Translations under genes and position numbers: made by a program
The notes under the pieces: generated by a model
What the model saw: the letters and a program-made list of their open reading frames with translations, nothing else
Databases searched by the model: none
What the model was told of the DNA's origin: nothing
From: Paulinella micropora
Lineage: Eukaryota > Cercozoa > Imbricatea > Euglyphida > Paulinellidae
Assembly: GCA_019918135.1 (NCBI GenBank)
Contig: WBZZ01000075.1
Location: 23,501 to 87,500, forward strand
Length of the DNA: 64,000 bases
Direction: 5' to 3'
Shown here: piece by piece, positions 8,255 through 17,134 of the stretch
Numbering within the stretch: the first letter of the stretch is position 1
Layout: every line of letters starts with the position of its first letter

Positions 8255-9409
8255 ATGCCCAAACGCAGGGGCGCGGCGCGCGGGTTTGCTGCTCTAACGT
8301 ACGTGTTACAAGACTCCGGGCTGCTGTGCAAGAAATGCGGGATCCCCACGAAGCCCGTCAGGCACGAGCAGGCATGGAATCGTTTGCAAGAGCGCAGGTG
8401 GTACGTCGAATGGAAAGATCACTGCTGTGTGCTTAGCGCCGGGAGCGTGGTCGGAAGTTCGCTACCCCGCCACACGCCGACGTCGTCCCCCGCCACCGTC
8501 GCGATTCAGTGCGTGAGCACAGAGGCTTGGAGGCGGGTCTGGGCTGCTAGCCTAGGCTCGGGCGCGGCCGGGCGGGATGTGCGTACATTGTCAGTCCAAG
8601 ACGACGTCAAGTTTGCGTTTGTCCGGCTGGATCCCGGAGCCGGCAGCTTAGAGGAGCGCGCTAGCTTGGTTGTGCTGGAGGCTGCGCTGCACCATTACCT
8701 GCACCTCGCTACGGGCTGCGCGCCCGCCGTGCGCGGCATCTTGCTGGAAAAGCCAGAGACCTTTTGGCTGTGGACAGACTGGGCGGGGACGCCGTTGGCC
8801 GACAGAGCGCAGACGCCGCGGCAACCAGAGTTGGACGCTTTTATTCATTCGCTGGCCCTGGGCACGGGGCACTTGCTGCTACTGGAAATGAACCGCGAGT
8901 CGCTGTGCTGGCACGAGCAACATCAACAATACATGCTGTCGCATGCGGGGGTCGCGCACGCCAAAGAGGTACTGGTAGCTGCTCGAGGCACGCGCGGCGA
9001 GGACCTGTTGACCAAGAGAGGCGCGCGCGTCTTTAACCTGCTGGTCTTGTTCGACCTGCTAGCCCAGCAAGACGACGAAGCCTATTGGCGCGCTGGCGGC
9101 CCCGCTCTAGCGCGCCAGCTTGATGGTCTGGCCCATGAGCCGGTGTGCCAGCTGGCCCGGAGTTGGTGGGAGGAGCTTCAACCCGTGAGGAGCTCCCTGC
9201 GTAAGTGCTTTGACGACTGCCTGCGCGAAGCCCGTGCAAACTTCCCCGCAGCGATTCAAATAGCACCACAGAGCCAGTCCGACGACCGCGACAGAGGTGC
9301 TTGCCAAACCATTCCACCGGACGTCATGAGCGCCCCGGGGCTGGCGGACCCAGTCCAACTCGAAGAGCAGCTCCTGCCGGGGCTGCAGGTTACTGGGCAA
9401 GCTAAGTGA
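8255..9409 (+). CDS. Divergent protein-kinase-like protein (~384 aa)
   Basis: Start chosen at 8255 (MPKRRGAARGF), because an upstream extension to 8129 would run through A/T-rich spacer. The protein is paralogous to the next gene: LEAALHHYLHLATGCAPAVRGILL here aligns with AQALYQRYLYATGG/APPVRAILY there, equivalent to a kinase helix C and beta-4 region. The place of the catalytic loop reads GHLLLLEMNRESLCW, without the HRD or K.xN residues, so it is probably a pseudokinase. A CKKCG motif lies near residue 25. It is intact, ends in TGA, and is followed within 140 bp by its paralog on the same strand. Role unknown; modulation of host signalling is a guess. Confidence 0.6.
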   Translation: MPKRRGAARGFAALTYVLQDSGLLCKKCGIPTKPVRHEQAWNRLQERRWYVEWKDHCCVLSAGSVVGSSLPRHTPTSSPATVAIQCVSTEAWRRVWAASLGSGAAGRDVRTLSVQDDVKFAFVRLDPGAGSLEERASLVVLEAALHHYLHLATGCAPAVRGILLEKPETFWLWTDWAGTPLADRAQTPRQPELDAFIHSLALGTGHLLLLEMNRESLCWHEQHQQYMLSHAGVAHAKEVLVAARGTRGEDLLTKRGARVFNLLVLFDLLAQQDDEAYWRAGGPALARQLDGLAHEPVCQLARSWWEELQPVRSSLRKCFDDCLREARANFPAAIQIAPQSQSDDRDRGACQTIPPDVMSAPGLADPVQLEEQLLPGLQVTGQAK

Positions 9410-9543
9410 ACCCCCCACGGCCCTGACCTGCACGTGGGCTGCTACGACGAGGCTAGGCACGGAGTTCTCTCAAGCACCAACAGTTCAGCAGGCCTTTTCT
9501 GGAGGAGGCGAGGCACTGACCCACCAGAGGCAGGTGTTTTTTT

Positions 9544-11516
9544 GTGGCCGAGGGAGCCCCCGTTTGTTTAGTGCAAAACGAGCAATGGTATTCCTATGCC
9601 AAGAACAAAGGCGAACTTCTCGCTGACGACATCTGGCGATTTAACTTTGCGAATTCTGGTAGTGGTGTTAGCAGCCCCGCTGCTGGGCGCGCCCTGTCGG
9701 GCTTTGTAAGCGATTTGGTTGCCAAGAAGCTGCCCCTTGGCAAGGAAGACGACGATTATGATGATCAGGCTCAAGAAAAGCTGCACGGCCAGAGCAGACA
9801 GCAAGAGGCAGTGGCACAGGCCCTGTACCAACGCTATCTGTACGCCACCGGGGGGTCGCGCCTCCGGTAAGGGCCATCTTGTATTGCTACTCTGGCTCGC
9901 TCGAGACGCGCCAGGGAGCTACCGCTCCCTGGCGCGACGGCGGGAGGCCGGGCGACTTCTACGTGATCCTGAGCGACTATGTGGGCCGTTCTCTGATGTA
10001 CTACCTCAATAAGGCACCCAGTCTCGAAAACGACGCGCGGGACTGGCGAGAGGCCGAGCTGTGCGACTTTCTAAGCCGTTTCTTTTATTCCCTGCGCCGG
10101 CTCTGCACCTTCGACCTCAAGCCATACAACTTCACTTTCGACCGAAAGCGGCGGCGCTTCTGGGCCATTGACTTTGACGAGCAGCAGACGTGCAACCTGG
10201 TCAACCGGATCACCGCGCCGGCGGCGTCGTCGACTCACTCCTCCTTGACCCTGCGGCTCTCCAACGCATTGGCTCTGTTCCTCTGCTTTTATGCGCTGGG
10301 CTCCGATGAGGAGAGGGGCCGGGACGGCTGGGGGCTGCGGCCCAGCCACAGCTGGGGGCTTGCCGCTTACCGAGAGCTACTACTATGCGATGAGAAAGCA
10401 TGGATGCTATCCTGGGACGACCTAGGCAAGGACGTGGCCCAGCTCCCCGAACAGGTGAGGCAGCTGGGCCGTTGGTGGCACTACGTGCTACACCTCGAGT
10501 TCAAGCCGTCCGAGGAGGACAAGAATGGCTTCCGCAGCGGTGGCTACTACGATAGCCCCCTGCGTTGCCCCTTCTTCTACCTCAGCAATGAGAAAATTAG
10601 GTTTAGGCACGTACCACCCTCACTACGCGACCTCTTTTTTAAACCCTGGTCATCGTCATCTACATTGTACACAATAGTAAAACTCTTCCCTTTGCGCCTG
10701 CGCAAGGGCGATGTGAATAGCCCGCCCCTGGCTGAACATCTTGTTACACTCTTCGTCTGCTGGGCGTGCCTCTTGCTAATCGAAGTCGTGCGCCGAAGCC
10801 CGCAGGGCCCGCGCAGAGAAGACGGCAGCGGCGCTTATATACAACATCACCTCCTAGAATCGACCGCTCCTGCGGGGGAGGCTACGAGGCCGCCGTCCGA
10901 GCTCCCGGCCCTGGGCTTGGCCTCCGCCCCTCCCCCTCCCCCTCCTCTCTCCCTAGCCGAACGCAAAGGGGAAGGTAGCGTGCCCCTGCTAGCCCTGCCC
11001 CGGCGCGATGCTAGCTCGCTGGTGCAGAGCGAGGCCCTCTTGTACTGGTACAACCGCGCTCTGGGCTCGGCGGCACCCCACGGCGCCCCGCAGCCCTACC
11101 TCTTTGCTATTCTGGATTACTACTTGCAGCAAGAGAAAAAAAAACTGATATTTGTCACCGCCGAGGGGTCTGAGTCCGCCCAGGTCAGAAACTACGTTCG
11201 CAGGGCGGCGGGGCTCGCGGGGTTCTGTCCCCGGGGGACACGTGCTAACCCTCCAACGGCCGGGGGCGGCAACTACTGCGTCTACGCGCTGTTGGCTGGG
11301 CTAAAGCCGACACGCAAGCAGACCCTGGCCCTCTTGTGGCAGCGAGGCAAACGCTGCAAGTACGCTTTCTTGGTCGAGCGCAATGGAGAACTGCGCGCGC
11401 ACGGAACGTACAACATATTGTCGTCCGTCTTTACGCTCGTCTGCGCGGCACCCGTAACCCTGTCCGGCGGCCACGAGGGCTTGGGCTTGTTTGTCTTTCG
11501 ACGAAAAGAAAACTAG
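9544..11516 (+). pseudogene. Protein-kinase-like protein, frameshifted at a G-run
   Basis: The first frame (9544-9870) ends shortly after YLYATGG. The second continues with APPVRAILYCYSGSLE in a different register, open to 11516. Comparison with the upstream paralog shows that the two were one frame; the slip is at the GGGGGG run near 9849-9855. The C-lobe keeps FDLKPYNFTFD (catalytic loop, D/K/N present) and FWAIDFDEQ (DFG position, D-F-D), so it looks closer to an active kinase than its neighbour. The region after about residue 320 of the long frame is unassigned, with a low-complexity P/R-rich stretch. No ATG opens the first frame at its left edge (GTG at 9544, after a T7 run), so the N-terminus is uncertain. 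Confidence 0.65.
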
Positions 11517-11681
11517 CCCAGCAAGGCAAGCTCGACAGCCTGGCGCAGATTGTGGATTTTCGGTTTAAACATTCCTCCAGGAAATTCAAGGCCAGACAAG
11601 CCGTCGGGTTTATTATTCTGGTAGTGTATGATACCAAACACGAATTTAATAATCATCATAATTAAAAAATTAAAAAAAGCT

Positions 11682-12908
11682 CTAATTGCCTCCCGCGCCT
11701 AGAATCCCCTTGCATTGCGTGAGGTTCATTTGCTGTAGCCCCTTTACTTCTGACAAGGTCGCCAGTGAATCTTTAGTAAGCTCCGGACAATACGAAAGAT
11801 CGATTTTTTGGAGGCTGGGTAGCCGCGTGACCAAGGCCTGCAGACCCGCGTCGGTGAGCGCATGACACCTGGAGAGATTCAAGGTGGTCAGGCTAGTAGG
11901 TAGCTTTTGCTTCTTGGGCCATCGCGACGTTTTTTCGCCCGTAAGCAAAGAGCAACGCGACAGATCAAGCTCCTCCAACTTTTGCAGGCAGTTTTGCGCC
12001 GACAGGTGGGGCCAGATCGCTTCCGTAAGCTTGAAGCAGCCCGACAGACTCAGGCGCCGCAGTCGAGGCAGCTGTGACGATAACGCCGCAACTCCGGCGT
12101 CTGTGATCTTGGAACAACATGTCAGGTCCAGCAGCGCGAGCTTGGGGAAATTCTGCTCAGCTAGGCGGGCCAGCACGCAATCCTCAATCCAGGGGCAATA
12201 AGACAGATCTAGTTCTTGGAGCCGTGGATGGCCCGTTTGTGCAAAAAGGACCATACTAGCCTGGCTTTCTAGACCAAAGCAACGCTGAAGTACTAAGCGT
12301 TCGAGTTGTGGAAGATCGCCGAGCAGACTAATCAAACCCCCGCCTGTGATGATGGGGCAAGAGGAGCAGTCTAGCGTTTGGAGTTGAGGCGCCAGGCGGC
12401 CCACGTGCAAAAGGCCCTTGTTTGTGACCTTGGCGCAGCCCGCCAAGACCAGTCGCTGAAGCCGTGGGAAGCTTTCCAACAGAGCAACCAGCATGTCGTC
12501 TGTGAGCTGAGAGGAGCCTGATAAATCCAGCTCCTCGACGCGAAGAGCTGAGATAAACGCCGAAAAAGCAGAAAGGTCCGGGAGAGCCAACGACTTGCGC
12601 AGCAGAACCCTGCGGATAGGCACTCCGACCTGTGACCAAGCAGGACCGTATTCCAGGAGCAACTGCCGATCCACCGCTTTGCCAAGATCAAGCTCAGACA
12701 GGTCGACGCTTCGGCTGTGGTATTCCAGGAAGTCCTCCATCGTGGTGGCGCCTGCTAGCACGCCAGCAGCCGAAAAGGGCTGAGAAGGGGCCGCCGCGGG
12801 TTGGGTGCGAGCCTCTACACAGCTGCTCTGGGCCTCTGGCTCAGAGGCCGGGGCAGGGGCAGGGACACGGGGTTTCTTTAGCTTACCAGCTCGATGCCTT
12901 TTAGGCAT
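11682..12908 (-). CDS. Leucine-rich-repeat protein, AMN1/FBXL cysteine-containing type (408 aa)
   Basis: About nine to ten cysteine-containing LRRs run from about residue 115 to the end, with the pattern LxxLxLxxCxxIT(D)xGLxxL (LDCSSCPIITGGGL, LDLTCCSKITDAGV, LSLSGCFKLTEAI, LNLSRCHALTDAGL, IDLSYCPELTKDSL). The N-terminus (MPKRHRAGKLKKPR) is basic, followed by a Pro/Ala-rich linker. No obvious F-box precedes the repeats, though ATTMEDFLEYHSRSVDLSEL at about 55-75 occupies that place. Such solenoids bind proteins, often as ubiquitin-ligase adaptors. Intact, ends in TAG. Divergent from the F-box gene at 13134 across a G/C-palindrome spacer. Confidence 0.85.
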   Translation of the reverse strand: MPKRHRAGKLKKPRVPAPAPASEPEAQSSCVEARTQPAAAPSQPFSAAGVLAGATTMEDFLEYHSRSVDLSELDLGKAVDRQLLLEYGPAWSQVGVPIRRVLLRKSLALPDLSAFSAFISALRVEELDLSGSSQLTDDMLVALLESFPRLQRLVLAGCAKVTNKGLLHVGRLAPQLQTLDCSSCPIITGGGLISLLGDLPQLERLVLQRCFGLESQASMVLFAQTGHPRLQELDLSYCPWIEDCVLARLAEQNFPKLALLDLTCCSKITDAGVAALSSQLPRLRRLSLSGCFKLTEAIWPHLSAQNCLQKLEELDLSRCSLLTGEKTSRWPKKQKLPTSLTTLNLSRCHALTDAGLQALVTRLPSLQKIDLSYCPELTKDSLATLSEVKGLQQMNLTQCKGILGAGGN

Positions 12909-12959
12909 TGGCTAATAATTGCGGATTGTGACCAAAGCAACAACGTTTCCAAAGCCAGA

Positions 12960-13045
12960 GGTGCTTGTTCAAGGGGGGGGTGCCCCCCCCCCCCCGCGCA
13001 TGCCGACCCGCCAAGATGGGGGGGGCACCCCCCCCCTCCCTTGTC
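12960..13045. promoter_or_regulatory. GGGGGTGCCCCC / GGGGGGCACCCCC palindromes between divergent genes
   Basis: Two perfect or near-perfect G/C palindromes (GGGGGGGTGCCCCCCC and GGGGGGGCACCCCCCC) sit in the 225-bp spacer between divergent genes. The same GGTGCC-centred G/C tracts recur at 14568-14632, 15068-15112, 15995-16015 and 48476-48555, all outside genes. They may be cruciform or G-quadruplex elements, or pure expansion of homopolymers. A regulatory role is only suggested by position. Confidence 0.4.
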
Positions 13046-13133
13046 CAACCTGACCTTTGTGACATCTTCCACCACTATGTCCAGTTTTCTGTTTTTTCCT
13101 TTGTTGGTTCCGATGTTTAAACACTAGCTAGCC

Positions 13134-13885
13134 ATGACAAGCGTTCCCATGAAGAAAAAGCCAAAGCTGGGGCACACGGGCCCGTTGGCGCATTTGACTG
13201 CACTGCCAGAGGAACTGCTGCGACATCTGTCCTCGTGGTCTCCGCCGTCCGTGGCCGTGCTGGGCACGACCTGTCGCAGCCTGAGCAAATGTCTTCTCCC
13301 GTTGGCGACCGAAGCTCAGGAAGAACACCTTGCCAGTGTGCGCGGGCCGGTGGCCGACGCAATCGAACAGGTTGCCCTCAAGGGAGGTTACACCAAATTC
13401 GGCCTCCACGGCGCTACCCCGAAGCAGTATTACGAAAATGAGGTTGATTATGATCTGGGTGGCTGCCTGAACCTCCACGCCGGCAAACGCTTCGGCTATG
13501 CTGAACGCATTGCGACGTCTTTAGAATTTTACTGGCACCACAGCCTCTCAACTGGAAAAACCAAGATCCGACTCAGCTTGCGGAGCAACGACCTCAACAG
13601 TGAATGCGAGAAATGTGGCAGTTGAATATTTCTGCGTGGCTACGCCTGAAAGGCGAGCTATTCTACGTGCAGAGCCGCGCCGAAATCGAGGCCATGCTGA
13701 AGCGTATGATCTCGAAGCAAATGCTCAACTTGTTAGGAGATGCCTACATGAAGCATGACACTTACGACAGTGGATCTATTTCCTGGATGGACCTGCTCGA
13801 GAAAGGTGTGGAGGGGACTGTTAAACCTCACTGGGTCTATCAGGATGGCGAGAAATTCTGTGAGGACTGCGAAGAGTTGGAATAG
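13134..13885 (+). pseudogene. F-box protein with paired CxxC motifs, frameshifted at ~13620
   Basis: The first frame (163 codons) has an N-terminal F-box (HLTALPEELLRHLSSWSPPSVAVLGTTCRSL, residues ~21-51), then a region with a KQYYENE motif. It ends at ECEKCGS. A second frame beginning around 13604 continues with LNISAWLRLKGELF... and ends with FCEDCEELE. The adjacent fragment at 14674-15039 has the same order in one frame (CCVECGKYEREWFLGLAVDI ... CDSCDSC). That indicates that the two frames were one protein and that a one-base slip occurred near 13620. The two CxxC pairs could bind one zinc ion. SCF-adaptor role inferred from the F-box; the target is unknown. Confidence 0.7.
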
Positions 13886-14020
13886 ACCGCGGCGCCCCTC
13901 CCCTCCTCCGTCCTTCTCTTTCTCCTAGTTCTCAGTGTCAAGCGTAAGACTTTGTCGAGTTTTAATTTTTAAAAAACTTTTTTTGTTTGCACTTTGTTGG
14001 CGCTCCACTCCCCCTGCGCC
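13886..14020. terminator. Type-2 repeat module between convergent genes
   Basis: A copy of the dispersed module AGTTCTCAGTGTCAAGCGTAAGACTTTGTCGAGTTTTAATTTTTAAAAAACTT...TTGGCGC fills the 135-bp gap between a plus-strand and a minus-strand stop codon. A/T-rich sequence on both strands could serve both transcripts. The 3'-end role is inferred from placement. Confidence 0.45.
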
Positions 14021-14515
14021 TTACCTCTCCTTCTCCTTCTCCCTCTGCTCGATTTGCATCAGTTCCCTCGCAAACCTTTTCCAATCTAGTCCAAGCTCAG
14101 TCAAAAGAACGCGAAACATCGTAGGCCAGAGAAAGTCAAGCAGGCTCTCGTTTGCATTCTTGCTGTTTTTGTTGTTGTTGATGTTGTTGTATGCATGGGC
14201 GTAGAAGGCGCACAGAATCAAGCTCTCAAGCCCGCCCAGCTCCTCTAGTGCATCCTGGGCTGCAGCGAGGGCTTCATCCCGGTCTTCGCTCAGCCGGATG
14301 TAGCGATGAAGCTTGCAAAAGATAGAGTGCACCCTAGTAATAAGCTTGTCCCCGCTCCGCTTGGCCTCAGTTCGATCGTCGCGCTTCGTGGCTGCAATAA
14401 AATTATCCTCCGCCTCCTCGAGCAGCTTCTCCCAGCGCAGAAGGCTTGCAGTACTGAAGACACCCGAGCGAGCCACCCCAGTGCTAGCCATGTGGCGCTG
14501 GTCCTTGCCTTGCAT
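14021..14515 (-). CDS. Hypothetical helical protein (165 aa)
   Basis: Start taken at the ATG at 14515 (MQGKDQRHMAST), with 14491 as alternative; an extension to 14605 would translate a poly-G/C palindrome. The protein is rich in predicted helix (WEKLLEEAEDNFIAATKRDD; EALAAAQDALEELGGLESLI). It carries a short Asn/Lys run (YNNINNNKNSKNAN), and ends in an acidic-basic tail (QIEQREKEKER). Not recognised. Convergent with the F-box gene at 13134-13885, sharing a repeat module at the 3' side. Confidence 0.6.
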   Translation of the reverse strand: MQGKDQRHMASTGVARSGVFSTASLLRWEKLLEEAEDNFIAATKRDDRTEAKRSGDKLITRVHSIFCKLHRYIRLSEDRDEALAAAQDALEELGGLESLILCAFYAHAYNNINNNKNSKNANESLLDFLWPTMFRVLLTELGLDWKRFARELMQIEQREKEKER

Positions 14516-14673
14516 TTTCTGTTTGTTTTTGCGACAAGCCGCCGCTCTGTGGACCAGCGCACTTGTGTCTGGGGGGGGGGGCACCACCCCCCCCTTTAGG
14601 GGCACAGAAGGGGGAAAGGTGCCCCCCCCCCTTCTCCTGTTCTTGTTCCTAATTAGAAGATAGGCATCGCGGA

Positions 14674-15039
14674 TTGGCCCCAGCCCGCTGGCGCGGGCTG
14701 GAGACAGATATAGGCTTAGAGCTCGTGTGTACTGACCCCGAAGTCTGCTGTGTAGAGTGCGGAAAATACGAACGGGAATGGTTCCTGGGCCTCGCAGTGG
14801 ACATACCCCCTTCCAAACTGAGCATGGGTAGTATTGAAGCCGCGGTCAGAGAACTTGTTTCCGTCGAGGTTCTGAACAGGCTGTCGGACTTATATTGGAG
14901 CGGAGCCGTCCTGGTCAATCTGCGTTCCTTAGCTGTCCGCAGTCGTTCTCGGCTCCGGCGGAGAAGGCCGTACGCCAGCCCCCCGTTGCGCCTCTGCGAC
15001 AGCTGTGACAGCTGTGGATCGATCCGGCATTACTACTAA
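14674..15039 (+). pseudogene. Partial paralog of the F-box/CxxC protein
   Basis: Matches the second half of the 13134-13885 product (CCVECGKYEREWFLGLAV...EAAVRELVSVEVLNRLSDLYW versus SECEKCG...WLRLKGELF...EAMLKRMISKQMLNLLGDAYM) and ends with a CDSCDSC cluster. The F-box half is missing, and the left edge is a hairpin repeat (CCCGCTGGCGCGGGCTGG). It is a truncated duplicate, or a remnant of a tandem pair. Confidence 0.6.
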
Positions 15040-15120
15040 CACTCACCCAACCCCGCTTGCGCGGGCTGGCGGGGGGGGGGGGTTGTGGGGGGCACGGGGG
15101 GGGCATGCCCCCCGTTTGTA
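15040..15120. repeat. Poly-G/C tract and CCCGCTTGCGCGGG hairpin
   Basis: Spacer of G-runs plus a GC hairpin of the CCCGCTGGCGCGGGCT type also seen at 14687-14700 and 24259-24276. No gene. Confidence 0.6.
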
Positions 15121-15173
15121 ATCATACTTATTAAAGTAAAAGAGTTTTTACTAGACGAAACCCGCGTGCCGAT

Positions 15174-15380
15174 ATGTCTCGATGGGGACTTCTTGATCTC
15201 CCTGACGACCTTTGCCATCTGCTTGCCTCTTGAACTGCGGTGCCAAACGGTCCATCTTCGCTTTAAAGATTTAGGCAGCTTCTGCATGCTAAGCCAGCCC
15301 CACGATCTGGGAAATCCAGAACGGAAAATACAAGGCAAAATTTAGCAATTGCCCCAAGCTACAAACTATCTGCTAATTTT
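15174..15380 (+). pseudogene. F-box/LRR gene remnant
   Basis: An ATG at 15174 opens MSRWGLLDLPDDLCHLLAS, a good F-box start, then TGA. Downstream frames keep pieces, e.g. KYKAKFSNCPKLQTIC near 15325-15370. The last piece matches a minus-strand remnant at 48721-49010 (ERKYKAEFSHCPKLRTIC) at both DNA and protein level. The gene is heavily decayed, with at least two register changes within 200 bp. Confidence 0.55.
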
Positions 15381-15517
15381 TAATAAAAGGCTTTTGACAA
15401 AGTCGTGGCAAAAATCCACTTGTGTACTGCCTTCTTCGACCGCACCGCATTAAGACTTTAAAGAACAGCACGGTGCCTGTTTGCACACCAACTTAACTTC
15501 CCAGGCCCTCTCCGGTT

Positions 15518-15775
15518 TTAATAAAAAAATGTGGCTTGGATGCTGCGGCGCCCCGAAGACGCCGGCGCAAAGAAGGCGTTGGCTAGTCGACACGCCAGGG
15601 TCCAGCAAGAGGTCAGGAGCAACACCACAGTCGTCGCGCCCCACAATGCAAGCAAAACACCCCCACCGGCCCCGCCGCCGGCGGTTGTAGCCAGTGCTCC
15701 TGACATGGCGGCCGCGCTGGCCGTGGCGCCCAGCGTGCTAGCTACCACACGCACATACACACACACGGCGTGCAC
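15518..15775 (-). CDS. Small membrane protein candidate (85 aa)
   Basis: A hydrophobic stretch, GVLLALWGATTVVLLLTSCWTLACRL at about residues 39-64, would make one membrane helix. An N-terminal hydrophobic Ala/Gly-rich segment could be a second helix or a signal. The opposite strand has a Pro/Ala-rich frame of similar length over the same bases, so the coding strand is not certain. Confidence 0.4.
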   Translation of the reverse strand: MHAVCVYVRVVASTLGATASAAAMSGALATTAGGGAGGGVLLALWGATTVVLLLTSCWTLACRLANAFFAPASSGRRSIQATFFY

Positions 15776-16404
15776 CCAGGATTTTGTTTTCTTTTTTCCT
15801 TGCTAGCTGCTCTCTCTGTCAAATCAATCGAGCTGCTCTGTCCTTACCCGTAGCCGCGGCCACTACCATCGTTAGCAGAGGCATCGAGATCTTCTTTTTT
15901 TTGGGAAGGCGAGAAAAAGGGGAGGTCACAATTTTTTAATAAGCATTTGACAGATTCGTTTCTTCTCTCTTCTTGTCATTGGAACGCACACCTCTGGGGG
16001 AGGCACCCCCCCCCCTCTCCTTTTACATTGTTCTTGTGCCTCGTCTCCCCTGTCCCTTCCCCTTCTTGTCGCCCCATGCAGGATTACTCTTAATAGTGTT
16101 TTAAACAATACAGGTACATTGTTCTAGATCAAACAAGAACACATGAATCTTTAAGGAATGCACAGCGATGGCGCGCCAGCCCCCCACCTTCCGCGGGCAG
16201 CACCGTTGCAGGCTTTGGGCTAGCGACAGCAGCCAGGAGGCCGTGCGGATGGCGTCGTGGGAAGCTGACACTGGTCCAGCGAACGGATGCTCTGCAGGGG
16301 GCGCCGCGCTTGATTTGGTGGCTAGGTTTGTTTGTCGGGTTGATGGGATTGACATCAAAAGCTACTAGGAACAAAGTAAGTCGGAGCTGCTCCCTCCCCC
16401 TCCC
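15776..16404. other. Spacer without a convincing gene
   Basis: Contains poly-T, a C/G-tract with AGGCACCCCCC (15995-16015), and a 16100-16374 stretch where short frames of 66-85 codons are open on both strands (plus-strand ATG at 16168; minus-strand ATG at 16358). Neither has a recognisable domain or a paralog in the window. Confidence 0.45.
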
Positions 16405-16833
16405 TCATTTCCGGGGCTGGCTCTGTTGCTCCTGGTTGTTCAGCGCCCGCCCCTCCCCAGTGTAAGACCGTCGAGCCATGGTGTGCCAATATACTTTGTT
16501 AGCTAGTGCCGCTAGCGTGAGGATCACACGCAGGGCAGGCAGCGTAGTACTACTAGTACAAAGAACGGATTGGTCGTCGGGAGGAAACGCGTGCCACTGG
16601 CAAGCCAAGTCGCCGTATTTGACCCCGCTTGCCACGTAATGGAAGATTTCCTTGGCATGCTCTTGAGAGCAAGACAGAAAGATAGCAATGCAGTCGACAA
16701 TGCAGTACACTCCGTGACATTGGCGCGCGTCCTTGAATTGTGCGGCCCAGCCCACACCAAGGTTCAGCCGAATCACGCCATCGTCAGCTTGGCGCCGTGA
16801 CCTCCCGCGAGGATCTTGAGACGTAGCCTGCAT
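16405..16833 (-). CDS. Hypothetical protein (~142 aa)
   Basis: The frame is open from 16899; the ATG at 16833 (MQATSQDPRG) is preferred because residues before it are poorly supported. Ordinary composition with VIRLNLGVGWAAQFKDARQCHGVYCIVDCIAIFLSC in the middle, several Cys and Trp, and a basic C-terminus. Not recognised. Divergent from the FG-GAP gene, with a G-run/hairpin repeat block (16900-17060) between them. Confidence 0.55.
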   Translation of the reverse strand: MQATSQDPRGRSRRQADDGVIRLNLGVGWAAQFKDARQCHGVYCIVDCIAIFLSCSQEHAKEIFHYVASGVKYGDLACQWHAFPPDDQSVLCTSSTTLPALRVILTLAALANKVYWHTMARRSYTGEGRALNNQEQQSQPRK

Positions 16834-17134
16834 TCTTGTGCTCGCGTCTCCCGGAGCCAAAATATGTACACTTTTTTTTGAGCTTACCAAGGTGAGCAAG
16901 GGGAGCGCCCCTTTTTTGCCTTTTTTCCTTACCCCCTCCTGAGTCCGAGGGGGGGGGGGGGCTGAAAGAACAAGGGAAGGGATAGGGAAGGGGAAGAGCG
17001 CAGAAGCCCCTTCTACGACAGAAAGAGAGAAAGCCGGTGGGTCGGGGCGGGGGGGGTCTCAAAGAACAGAAAAAGAATAAGATTTAATGTCATCTTTCTC
17101 TCTCTCGCGTTGTTTGCACTCAGGCTGTGTTAGC

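Noticed and set aside
9719-10012. Alternative frame joining the two parts of the kinase-like gene
   Set aside because: It is a third register bridging the frameshift. The paralog alignment supports the frames at 9544 and upstream of 9879 instead.
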